A stretch of DNA of 64,000 nt, from positions 33,791-97,790 of the forward strand of contig UQLF01000007.1 in NCBI GenBank assembly GCA_900541875.1, written 5' to 3'. Below, in pieces: positions 25,801 through 33,915 of the stretch; position 1 is the stretch's first letter, and every line of letters begins with the position of its first letter. Below the pieces are notes generated by a model that searched no databases, was not told where the DNA came from, and worked only from the letters and a program-made list of their open reading frames with translations. A program made the translations under genes and the position numbers. This DNA comes from an uncultured Collinsella sp. GTDB lineage: Bacteria > Actinomycetota > Coriobacteriia > Coriobacteriales > Coriobacteriaceae.

Positions 25801-26271
25801 GGAGAGCGCCGCCATGAGGCTGGGACTCGTGGGGACAGGTGCTGGGAAGGGAAAGTTGGGGTTGACCGTGGGCGTTGTAGGCGCGGGACGCGCGGACTGT
25901 TTGGGCTGAGCCGCAAACGTGCGGACCGGCGTGCGCAAACCTTCGACGGGCTCGGCACCGCTGGCGTCCAGGTACGCCAGCGCCGTGGCGATGGCGTGCT
26001 TGCACATGCCGGGGTAGCGATAGGCAGCGGGGCAATCGCAGTCGTAGTCGATCACCTCGTGCTCGTCCATGTCAAGCGCCACGTGCGTCTTGTACAGGTC
26101 GCCGCGCGAGCCGCGCACCGAGCCCTCAACCGTCACGTTTTTGGAGAAGCGCGAGCCGCTGTCCTCGATCGACAGAACGGCGCCGTTGAGCATGAGCGAA
26201 CGCCCCTTCATAAAGGTTCCGCTCAACGCCGCCTCTTTGCGAAGCGCCTGCACAAACGTCCCCTGCGCCAT
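22807..26271 (-). CDS. SWIM zinc-finger SNF2-family helicase
   Basis: This 1154-residue SF2 DNA translocase starts with a SWIM zinc finger (CxC at 78/80 and CxH at 90/92), followed by a long variable middle. The SNF2 ATPase core comes next: Walker A DMGLGKT at 717-723, DEAQ box (VLDEAQYIKNP), and the C-terminal helicase lobe with DPWWNVAAQDQATDRAHRIGQ. ATG 26271 has GGAGG 5 nt upstream and lies 28 nt after the dnaE stop, so co-transcription with dnaE is likely. Such proteins are common in high-GC Gram-positives; a role in repair or transcription recycling is assumed, not shown. Confidence 0.93.
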   Translation of the reverse strand: MAQGTFVQALRKEAALSGTFMKGRSLMLNGAVLSIEDSGSRFSKNVTVEGSVRGSRGDLYKTHVALDMDEHEVIDYDCDCPAAYRYPGMCKHAIATALAYLDASGAEPVEGLRTPVRTFAAQPKQSARPAPTTPTVNPNFPFPAPVPTSPSLMAALSDLSNARMDELASMRRKLAGAVGPDAPKAALEPSLVPYYNPLFADRFSWALEFRIRCGSVSYVVKDIDGMADAYVRGGTFSYGKKLTFVHTPEAFEDVSTKLLSLVLTTVAYLDDITSSRSASYDFARSGFVAERQLPLSEHSIVYVLDLLRGQTISFEPAWSRGTTTHRTYDVAVELSPQGEDEASAKRPPLLAAKIAPAAGGSYDLRLPADAYCFASGDVAYLVDTRRARRTDVAFAQHAAPFLSRLLPCRTPVHIAADQVGEFCRMALPILRDYTDLTAPAALDTVAPEPSFAMAIGVDDGLVTCKITVTYGDWSADLFSLGAPGSPFEEQRPGVPPRDEVAEFRVMDTAALYFDFYEGGLAFEERDDESLFCLLTEGLSALSELGEVMLSDRLRQISVRPAPKLSVRATVKSNLLDVELGASGLSAADLAIYLDSYKRHQTFARLTSGDIIRLDEGARAAFGLAEDLGVDAVDLLDGVSLPASSTLFVDSMLARTPALEADRDAAFRRTVERLDTLGKMDFTVPVSLKATLRGYQVDGYQWLGSLEHLGLGGILADDMGLGKTLQMIAHILARVEAGDTKPTLVVCPASLVYNWTAELERFAPSLDVCAIVGAKAQRRVQIAGVAEHNVVVTSYDLMRRDIDEYVEQDFARAVLDEAQYIKNPLTQVARAAKRLPAGVRFALTGTPIENRLSELWSIFDFLMPGLLGTRESFAKRFESPVEHAEGDSAARLQALVSPFVLRRVKEDVVADLPEKIEDTVMAQLTGEQRKLYLANQDRIAQQVQHRESSEFKKDKLKVLAELTKLRQICCDPRLHYEDYKAGSAKLDTCMELVHGAHDGGHRILLFSQFTGMLDIIGKRLAKEDIVFLKLTGASSKESRAKMVAQFQAGEVPVFLISLKAGGVGLNLTAADVVIHYDPWWNVAAQDQATDRAHRIGQQHTVTVYKLIAKDTIEERIMQMQESKRDLVNSVLGGDGISSALFTREDVLALLGGDGR

Positions 26272-26299
26272 CACTTCCTCCAATCTCACCCGGGGTAGC

Positions 26300-29200
26300 T
26301 TAGATAACCGTCACGCGGCCTTGGTTGCCGACGATGGCCTTTGCCTCTGCCAGCAGCGGAATCGAGCGTGCATTGACCTTGGCCGGCACCTCAGCGCGCA
26401 GCACGCGCCCGTCGACTTGCTCAATAAAGATCTCCACGCGGTCGCCGCCCGGGTTGGTGGTGAGCACCGTGGCCAGGCGCGCCATATTGCCCTGGCTAAA
26501 GCGGCTGTTGGGCACCATGACCTCAAAGACCTTGGGCTTGTTTTTCTCCTCGCTAAGCTCCAGCGGCACAATCTCCTGCGCGATGATCTGGTCGCCGCGG
26601 TCCGAGCGCTCGAGCTTGCCCTTAATGCGCACAAACGCGTCGGACAGCTGCGCGCCGGTCTCGGGATCGACCTCGCCGTACAGATACCCCTCGGCCTCCT
26701 TGTAGGTCTTGGGGAACACCACGACCGTGGCCTCGCCTTCCATGTCCTCGAGCTGCACGATGCCCATGGGGTCGCCGTTTTTGGTCACGCGCTTGGACAC
26801 GCTCGAGACCATGCCGGCCCACCACAGCGCCTTGCCCTCGGGAATCTCCTGGTTGATGGTACCGCCCGTGGGGTTTTGCACCTCATAGCCGGTGTCGATC
26901 TGCGAGAACGAGAAGTCGCGCGCTTTGCTAAGTGCATACTCAAACGGGCGCAGCGGGTGGTCCGAGACATAGATGCCCAGAACCTCTTTCTCCTGGCTCA
27001 GCTTAAGGTGGCGGTCCCACTCCTGGCCATCCGGATCGGGCACGCTCACCTCAAAGCCCGAGCCCTCAACGTCGCCAAACATATCGAAGAACGACGTCTG
27101 GCCGCTCGCGCGATCCTTCTGGCGCTTTACTGCGGCATCGATGATGTTCTCGGGGTTGTTCTTGTCCACAAAGTGCATCATCTGGCGACGCGGATACCCC
27201 GTGGAGTCGAAGGCGCCTGCCTTGATGAGCGATTCGATCACGCGGCGGTTTGCCTGGCTGGAGTCCACGCGCTCGACAAAGTCGTGCAGCGTCTTAAACG
27301 GACCGCCCGCCTCGCGCTCGGCGATAATCGCCTGCGCCACGCCGGTGCCCACGCCGCGGATGCCGGCCAGACCAAAGCGCACGCCCTCCTTGGTAGCCGT
27401 GAACTCGGTACCGGACTCGTTGACATCTGGCGAAAGCACGGGGATGCCGTCGTGACGGCATGCCGAGACGTAGTGCACGATCTTGTCGGTCTTACCCGTA
27501 TAGGACGTCAGAACGGCCGCCATGTACTCGTGCGGATAGTGCGCCTTGAGCCACGCCGTCTGCATAACCAGGATGGCGTAGCCGGCGGAGTGCGACTTGT
27601 TGAAGGCGTAGGATGCGAACTCGAGAACATCGTCCCAAATCTTCTGGGCGACCTCGCGCGTGTAGTTGTTCTTGATAGCGCCGTTCATCCAGTGGTCGTA
27701 GGTGGTCTCGTCCGAGCCATCCTCCCAGTGGAGCACCGTCGACGTGAGCAGCTTAATCTTTTTCTTAGCCACGGGCTTACGGATACGCGAGTCCGATTCG
27801 CCCTTGGAGAAGCCGCACATCTCGACGGAGATGAGCATAACCTGCTCCTGGTAGACCATGGTGCCGTAGGTTTCGCCCAGGATGTCGTCCAGGCGGTCGT
27901 CGTAGGAGACGGCCGGCTCCTTGCCGTTCATACGGTTGATGTAGGACGAGACCATGCCGGCGCCCAGCGGGCCCGGGCGGTACAGAGCGATCAATGCCAC
28001 GACGTGCTTGTACTCGGTGGGCTTCATGTTCTTGATCGTGGCCGTCATGCCGGCGGACTCGACCTGGAAGACGCCGGCGGTGTGGCCGGAGCCCATGAGT
28101 TTAAAGATCTCGGGATCGTCAAAGGGAATCTCTTCCTCTTTGATGTCGATGCCGAAGTTCTTTTTGATGTTTGCCTTGGCCTTGGAGATAACCGTCAGCG
28201 TACGCAGGCCCAAGAAGTCCATCTTGAGCAGGCCCATGTCGGCAACGGTATGGCCCTCGTACTGGGTAATCTCGACGCCGCCCTTGGTGTCGAGCTTGGT
28301 GGGCACGTGCTCGTTGACGGGGTCGCGGCAGATCAGAACGGCGCACGCGTGCACGCCCTCGCCACGGGTGAGACCCTCGATCGAGAGCGCCGTGTCGATG
28401 ATGCGGCGGGCGTCGTCGTCCTTTTTATAGGCCTCGGCAAAATCGGGGTTAAACAGATCCTCTTTGCCGGGCTGCTTGTCGAGCACCTGCTTGAGCTTGA
28501 CCTTGGGGTCGCTCGAGACCATCTTGGACAGGCGCTGACCCATGTAGACCGGGTAGTCCAAGACGCGCGCGGCGTCGTTGATGGCCTGCTTGGCCTTGAT
28601 GGTCGAGTAGGTGATGACGTGGGTGACCTTCTCGGGGCCGTAGAGCTGACGAACGTGCTCCACGACCTCGAGGCGCCGCTCATCGTCGAAGTCCATATCG
28701 ATATCGGGCATCTCGGTACGCTGCGGGGACAGGAACCTCTCGAACATCAGGCCGTTCTCGAGCGGGTCGAACGCGGTGATGTTCATGGCGTAGGCGACGA
28801 TAGCGCCGGCGGCCGAGCCACGGCCGGGGCCGACGCCGATGCCGTTGTCCTTGGCCCATTGCACGTACTCGGCAACGATCAAAAAGTAGGCGGCAAAACC
28901 CTTGTCGCAAATGACCTTGTATTCGTACTCAAAGCGCTCTTTGATGTTGACGCCGCCGATCTCGCGCGTGGCCCAGTCGTCGCCGTAGTGCTGGCGCAGG
29001 CCCTTCTCGCACTCGCGGCGGAACTGGCTCTCGTGCGTCTCGCCGGGGTCGAGCAACGGGAAGCGCGGCAGGATGATGGAGTCCCAGTCGAGCTCCACGT
29101 AGCACTTGTCGGCGATCTCGAGCGTGTTGTCGCAGGCCTCGGGGCAATACGGGAACATTGCCCGCATCTCCTCCTCGGTCTTCATGTAAAACTCCGAGCC

Positions 29201-30103
29201 GGTCATGCGCATGCGGTTGGGGTCATCGACCTTGGCGTTCATGCCAATGCACATGATGACGTCCTGCACGGGCGCATCCTCGCGGCGCAGGTAGTGGAAG
29301 TCGTTGGTGGCGATGACCTTGACGCCCACCTGTTTAGCAATGTCGATGAGCGTGCGGTCCATCTGCTCGTCGGTCAGGCCGTTGTCGGTGGTGATGCCGT
29401 GTTCCTGAATCTCGATATAGAAGTCGCCGGGATCAAAGGTGTCACGGAAGGTCTCGGCCCACTTGATGGCGCCCTCCATGTCACCGCGGTCGATGTATTT
29501 GGGGATGATGCCCGCGATACAGGCGCTCGTGCAGATCATGCCCTTGGCATGGCGGCGCAGGTTGTCGAGCGTCACGCGCGGCTTGTAGTAAAAGCCCTGC
29601 ACGGCGGCCTCGGAGACCGTTTGCATCAGGTTGACGTAGCCTTCCTGGTCTTTGGCCAGGAGGATCATATGGTAGAGCTCGGGCTTGTGGTCGCGGGCAA
29701 GGGTCTCGTCCGGCGTAAAGTAGACCTCGCAGCCAAAGATGGGCTTGATGACCAGGGGCGGCTTGAGCTCGTCGATGTTGCCCTTCTCGTCCCACATGGC
29801 CATGTCTTTGACGTACTGGGCATGCTCGCGCGGGTTTGCCTCGGGGTCGGGCTCCACCAGCTCGTCGCGGCGGTCCTTTTCCAAGAAGGCCTTGTCGTGG
29901 CTCCAGGTTTTGTACTCGGGCGTGTTGTGATTGACGGCGTCGCAGGCCAGCGCCAGGTCGGGCACGCCATACATGTAGCCGTGGTCGGTAATGGCCACGG
30001 CGGGCATGCCCAGTTCAACAGCGCGATTGACCATATCCTGGATACGGGTTGCGCCGTCGAGCATGGAGAAAACAGTGTGATTGTGCAGATGGACAAATGC
30101 CAT
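26300..30103 (-). CDS. dnaE: DNA polymerase III alpha subunit
   Basis: This is the replicative polymerase of the C family, 1267 residues. The N-terminal PHP domain (HLHNHTVFSMLDGATR, ITDHGYMYG) is intact, and the polymerase active site has PDIDMDFDDE with Asp467 and Asp469. An HhH region (ANRRVIESLIKAGAFDSTG) and OB fold (GEATVVVFPKTYKEAEGYL) follow near the C-terminus. It is slightly longer than E. coli DnaE. The 5' region carries the palindromic element shared with mnmA's 3' end. The next gene downstream, the SNF2 helicase, is 28 nt away. Confidence 0.98.
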   Translation of the reverse strand: MAFVHLHNHTVFSMLDGATRIQDMVNRAVELGMPAVAITDHGYMYGVPDLALACDAVNHNTPEYKTWSHDKAFLEKDRRDELVEPDPEANPREHAQYVKDMAMWDEKGNIDELKPPLVIKPIFGCEVYFTPDETLARDHKPELYHMILLAKDQEGYVNLMQTVSEAAVQGFYYKPRVTLDNLRRHAKGMICTSACIAGIIPKYIDRGDMEGAIKWAETFRDTFDPGDFYIEIQEHGITTDNGLTDEQMDRTLIDIAKQVGVKVIATNDFHYLRREDAPVQDVIMCIGMNAKVDDPNRMRMTGSEFYMKTEEEMRAMFPYCPEACDNTLEIADKCYVELDWDSIILPRFPLLDPGETHESQFRRECEKGLRQHYGDDWATREIGGVNIKERFEYEYKVICDKGFAAYFLIVAEYVQWAKDNGIGVGPGRGSAAGAIVAYAMNITAFDPLENGLMFERFLSPQRTEMPDIDMDFDDERRLEVVEHVRQLYGPEKVTHVITYSTIKAKQAINDAARVLDYPVYMGQRLSKMVSSDPKVKLKQVLDKQPGKEDLFNPDFAEAYKKDDDARRIIDTALSIEGLTRGEGVHACAVLICRDPVNEHVPTKLDTKGGVEITQYEGHTVADMGLLKMDFLGLRTLTVISKAKANIKKNFGIDIKEEEIPFDDPEIFKLMGSGHTAGVFQVESAGMTATIKNMKPTEYKHVVALIALYRPGPLGAGMVSSYINRMNGKEPAVSYDDRLDDILGETYGTMVYQEQVMLISVEMCGFSKGESDSRIRKPVAKKKIKLLTSTVLHWEDGSDETTYDHWMNGAIKNNYTREVAQKIWDDVLEFASYAFNKSHSAGYAILVMQTAWLKAHYPHEYMAAVLTSYTGKTDKIVHYVSACRHDGIPVLSPDVNESGTEFTATKEGVRFGLAGIRGVGTGVAQAIIAEREAGGPFKTLHDFVERVDSSQANRRVIESLIKAGAFDSTGYPRRQMMHFVDKNNPENIIDAAVKRQKDRASGQTSFFDMFGDVEGSGFEVSVPDPDGQEWDRHLKLSQEKEVLGIYVSDHPLRPFEYALSKARDFSFSQIDTGYEVQNPTGGTINQEIPEGKALWWAGMVSSVSKRVTKNGDPMGIVQLEDMEGEATVVVFPKTYKEAEGYLYGEVDPETGAQLSDAFVRIKGKLERSDRGDQIIAQEIVPLELSEEKNKPKVFEVMVPNSRFSQGNMARLATVLTTNPGGDRVEIFIEQVDGRVLRAEVPAKVNARSIPLLAEAKAIVGNQGRVTVI

Positions 30104-30204
30104 GTGATGAGCTCCGATGCGGGTTCGTGTTCTGACTGAACGATTTTACCCCACGGCACGGACAGCACCCGAACCTAGCCAAACCCACACGGCTCCTCTT
30201 GCAG

Positions 30205-30268
30205 TTGCGGTGAAATGCGGACTGTTTGGCGGCTTTTTTTGGCCAAAACAGTCCGTATTCCACCGCAA
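30205..30268. repeat. long-arm palindrome, family 1 copy 1
   Basis: The arms 30205-30227 and 30246-30268 are 23 nt each with two mismatches, beginning TTGCGGTGAAAT and ending GGACTGTTT. The second copy is at 41237-41299. It starts 12 nt after the addA stop and could act as a 3' processing or termination hairpin for addA. Confidence 0.88.
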
Positions 30269-30279
30269 GTTATTGAGGG

Positions 30280-33200
30280 TTAGAGGTTGTAGGTGACCAC
30301 TTGAGGTTCGGCGGGTTCGACGAAGAGGGTCGGATCCGGCTGCTCCACGCGGACGAACTTGACGGTCACGGCCTCAAAGCCCGCCTTGTGCAACACGTCG
30401 GCGTAAACGCGCGCCTGCAGGGCGTGCTTCTCGAGCAGCTGGTCCGGCGTCTCGTCCGGCGTGCCGCCCGTCTTGTAATCAATGACCAGGGCGCGCGACG
30501 GATCGGCCGGGTCGGTGGCCAGTGCATCGATGGCGCCCTCGGCATAGGCACCGTAGCGAGCGATGTCCTCGTCCTCGCAGCCCAGCGAAAAGAACGGCAC
30601 CTCGGCGCGAACGCACGGCCACGCGAGCAGGTCGGCACGAACAGCCGACTTGAGCCAGCGGTCCAGGGCAACGTCGAAGCGTTCGCGCTGCTCCGGCGTC
30701 AGGCGCCACAAGCGTGCCAGCGCATCGGCACGCGCGGCGGGCAACGCGTCGGCACCCATCTCGATGAGCCACTGGCAGGCGGCGTGGAAGGCCGAGCCCA
30801 GCGCCATGGGATTGCCGGCGGGCTCGACAGCGGCCACGTCTGCATCCGTCATCTCCGAGCCATCCGACTCCGCATCATCGCCAGCCTCGTCCATGGGAAC
30901 ACGAGCCTCGGCGGCACGGTCTTCCGTCTCGGCATGGAGTGCCGCGGCGATTGACGAGTAGCTATACGAGTCACGCATCGGATACGGACAGATGCCCATG
31001 CGCACGCCCACCGCCTGGGGATACACGAGCTCAAACGCATCGGGCTTGGGGTCGGCAGGACCGGGGACGATTGTACTGGCCGAATCGTCGGCAGCATCTG
31101 CATCGGCATCGCCACGAACAAGCCTGCCCTCGGCATCCAGCGAAGCGTTGGCCTCAAACGCCTGCTCGCCAAAGGTAAAGCCCGCGAGCGAGATGAGCTC
31201 GTAGTCGCCCGGCTTGGAGTTGTCGAACACCAAACGGTCGCTATCGAGCTGCGGCATGTCCAGAGCGTCCGTCGGCAGAATGCGGCGCAGGACATCGTAG
31301 GTCAGATCCGTCTCGACATCGAAGGTCGGCGCCGCCACCTTGCCGCGGCTCACGCCGGCATCCATCGCCAAGATCACCAGCTCGCGCGCACGCGTCATGG
31401 CGACATAGAGCAGACGAGCCCGCTCCTCGAGCGAAAGCTGCAGGTCGTCGTTGCGCAGGCGAACGAATGCCTCGGCGGGAGAACCCGTCGCGCAGACATC
31501 CTCCATGAGCTCCGGCGGCAGCCACAGCGACGTGCCCTTGCCCTTAAACGCGTGCTCAAACTGCTTTTTGACGTCGTCGCCCTTCACAAAGGTTCCGTCG
31601 GTGAGCTTAACGCCGTCGAAGCGTGCCGGCAGTGCCACGACCTGCGCTCCTCCCTCGACGCGACCCATCTGTGCCGCACCCGAGGGCTTACGCACGCCAA
31701 AGCACTCGGCGACCGCCACGACCGGATATTCCAGACCCTTAGAGGCGTGAACCGTCATGATGCGCACCGCGCCGTCGCCCTCCTCGTTGAGGGCACCCGG
31801 GGCTTCCTTGCCCGCCAAGAAGCGGTCGAAGGCCAGCGCGATGGAACGCGGCGAGTTACCGAACTCGGCCTCCGCCTCGGCCACGGCGTCGAGCGCCTTG
31901 AGCACGTTGGCGGCAATGGCCTTGCCTTCGGGACCGCGCTGTGCCAGACGCACAAACCAGCCGGAGGCGTTGACCACGTCGCGCGCGATGGCGGCGAACG
32001 AATCGCGGCCCACGCGACGAAGCGCATACCGCAGCACCTCGCGGGCGCGCGTCACGAGCGGCAGATCTTGCAGACCCGGCACGTCGAAATCACTCATGAT
32101 GCCCGCGTCGATATTCCGGCGCGAGGTCTCCCCCGTCTCGCTATCGAGCTTGGTCGCCAGCGCCAGGAACTCCTGAGCGCCGAGCGCAAACATCGGCGAG
32201 GCGAGCAGCGGCATAAGGCCCTGCGCCGTATCGGCCGGATTGGCGAGCGCACATACCAGGGCGCGCACCGTCTGCACCTCGGCTGCCTGGGCAAAGACCG
32301 AACCACCCGCGATGACGCAGTCGAGCCCCTGGTCGCGGAAGGCCTGGGCGTAGACGTCGGCGTTGGTCATGCGGCCCAGCAGCAGCACCATGCCGCCCTG
32401 GGGCTGGCCGGCATCGGCAAGCGCGCGGAAGCGCTCGGCGATCGCACGGGCCTTGGCCTGCGTGCGCTCCTGCGTACTGCCGCCGGCAACAAAGAGGGCC
32501 TGGCGACGCGAGGCGTCTGCCACCAGCGTGTTCTTGCGGCCGTCGCTCGCTTCAAGATCCAAAAAGCCCTGCATCAGGCCGCCGTCATCGCCGTCGAAGA
32601 CGCGTGCCACGTAACGCAGCACCTCGTCATGGCTGCGGAAGTTGCGCACGAGCTTGACGAGTTCGCCGGCAGGGGCGTCGGCCACGGCAGTCGCCTCGGG
32701 CGCGGCAGACGAGCCCACCTTGCGCTCCTGACGACGGAACACCTCGACCTCGGCGCCACGGAAGCGATAGATGGACTGCTGCGCATCGCCCACGGTGCAC
32801 AGCGCGCGCTCCCCCGCACCCGTCAGGTAGCGTATCAGATCGACCTGCATCTGGTCGGTATCCTGAAACTCATCGATCATGACCATCTTAAAGCGGCCCT
32901 CGTACGCAGCACGGATGGCCGGGTAATCGCGCAGGGCCTCGTAGGCCATACGCAGCAGGTCGTTATTATCGAGGGCGGACTGGGCAGCCTTCAGCGCGCG
33001 ATACTCGGCCTCCACGGAACGGGCCAGGCCCACCAGCGCATCGAGCGCCGGGGCACCGCAGGCAAGCACGATATTGATAAACGCATCGGCGGCCTCCGCC
33101 TTGAGCAGCTCGGCCTGCTCCTTAGGGAATGCCTTGCTCGCGCGCGGCATGGTGCACGACATCATGAGTCGCGCCGCATCGGCCATGGTCTTGCCGCTCG

Positions 33201-33912
33201 CCTCGAACGCGTCGATGGCATCGAGCGCCGCCTGCGCCTTCTCGGTCGAGGCCTTGCTCGCACCCAGCGCCGCGCGATAGGCATCGGCGAGTGCCGAGGT
33301 ATCGGCCTGGCCGCGCGCCACGCGCACGTCGTCCATACCGCCCGGCAACTGGCTCGACAGCTCCAGCAGGTCGCGCACCAGAGCCTTGATGGTCGTACCG
33401 CCGCCAAAGGAACCGCCCTCGCCCGCCATGGGATACCAGGCATAGAGGGCCTTGAGCGATGCCGCGAGCTCGGGGGCGGCATCGGGTGCCGTCGCGCGAC
33501 CCAGCACATGCTCAACAGCCTGGTCCATGAGCTCGTCGGTATCGGTGAGCACCGTGAACTCGGGGTCGATGCCCAGTTCCAGCGCGTGCGCGCGCAGGAT
33601 ACGCGAGCACATGCCGTGAATGGTCGAAATCCACGCGTCGTCGACGGTCAGTGCTTCCTCGTCCATGCCCTCGTCGATAAGCGCACGGCGCACGCGGTCG
33701 CGAATCTCGGCCGCGGCATCTTTGGTAAAGGTAATGGCGAGCACCTGGTCCAGATGCTCAACGAACGGACCGGATTCGGGCGAGAGCGCATAGACGATGC
33801 GGCGCGTGAGGGTAAAGGTCTTACCCGAACCGGCGCCCGCCGAGACAAACAGCGGGCGGTCGAGCGTTTTGACAATCTGCAGCTGTTGCGGCATCAAAGT
33901 CGAAAGATCCAT
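30280..33912 (-). CDS. addA: ATP-dependent helicase/nuclease subunit AddA
   Basis: This is the UvrD-type helicase-nuclease chain of AddAB, which processes double-strand breaks for recombination. The protein is 1210 residues, with Walker A SAGAGSGKTFTLT near residues 24-36, motif II MIDEFQDTDQMQ, helicase motifs VTRAREL and MTVHASKGLEYPVV, and a C-terminal RecB-type nuclease (EGAIDALATDPADPSRALVIDYKTGG, then QARVYADVL). It follows addB with a 3-nt gap. It is close to B. subtilis AddA in length (1232). Confidence 0.95.
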   Translation of the reverse strand: MDLSTLMPQQLQIVKTLDRPLFVSAGAGSGKTFTLTRRIVYALSPESGPFVEHLDQVLAITFTKDAAAEIRDRVRRALIDEGMDEEALTVDDAWISTIHGMCSRILRAHALELGIDPEFTVLTDTDELMDQAVEHVLGRATAPDAAPELAASLKALYAWYPMAGEGGSFGGGTTIKALVRDLLELSSQLPGGMDDVRVARGQADTSALADAYRAALGASKASTEKAQAALDAIDAFEASGKTMADAARLMMSCTMPRASKAFPKEQAELLKAEAADAFINIVLACGAPALDALVGLARSVEAEYRALKAAQSALDNNDLLRMAYEALRDYPAIRAAYEGRFKMVMIDEFQDTDQMQVDLIRYLTGAGERALCTVGDAQQSIYRFRGAEVEVFRRQERKVGSSAAPEATAVADAPAGELVKLVRNFRSHDEVLRYVARVFDGDDGGLMQGFLDLEASDGRKNTLVADASRRQALFVAGGSTQERTQAKARAIAERFRALADAGQPQGGMVLLLGRMTNADVYAQAFRDQGLDCVIAGGSVFAQAAEVQTVRALVCALANPADTAQGLMPLLASPMFALGAQEFLALATKLDSETGETSRRNIDAGIMSDFDVPGLQDLPLVTRAREVLRYALRRVGRDSFAAIARDVVNASGWFVRLAQRGPEGKAIAANVLKALDAVAEAEAEFGNSPRSIALAFDRFLAGKEAPGALNEEGDGAVRIMTVHASKGLEYPVVAVAECFGVRKPSGAAQMGRVEGGAQVVALPARFDGVKLTDGTFVKGDDVKKQFEHAFKGKGTSLWLPPELMEDVCATGSPAEAFVRLRNDDLQLSLEERARLLYVAMTRARELVILAMDAGVSRGKVAAPTFDVETDLTYDVLRRILPTDALDMPQLDSDRLVFDNSKPGDYELISLAGFTFGEQAFEANASLDAEGRLVRGDADADAADDSASTIVPGPADPKPDAFELVYPQAVGVRMGICPYPMRDSYSYSSIAAALHAETEDRAAEARVPMDEAGDDAESDGSEMTDADVAAVEPAGNPMALGSAFHAACQWLIEMGADALPAARADALARLWRLTPEQRERFDVALDRWLKSAVRADLLAWPCVRAEVPFFSLGCEDEDIARYGAYAEGAIDALATDPADPSRALVIDYKTGGTPDETPDQLLEKHALQARVYADVLHKAGFEAVTVKFVRVEQPDPTLFVEPAEPQVVTYNL

Positions 33913-33915
33913 GGT

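Noticed and set aside
26069..30139. Very long plus-strand open frame (over 1300 codons) opposite dnaE and the SNF2 gene
   Set aside because: It is the antisense of real genes in high-GC DNA, with biased His/Val/Leu/Gly content and no ribosome site. dnaE on the minus strand has all family motifs.
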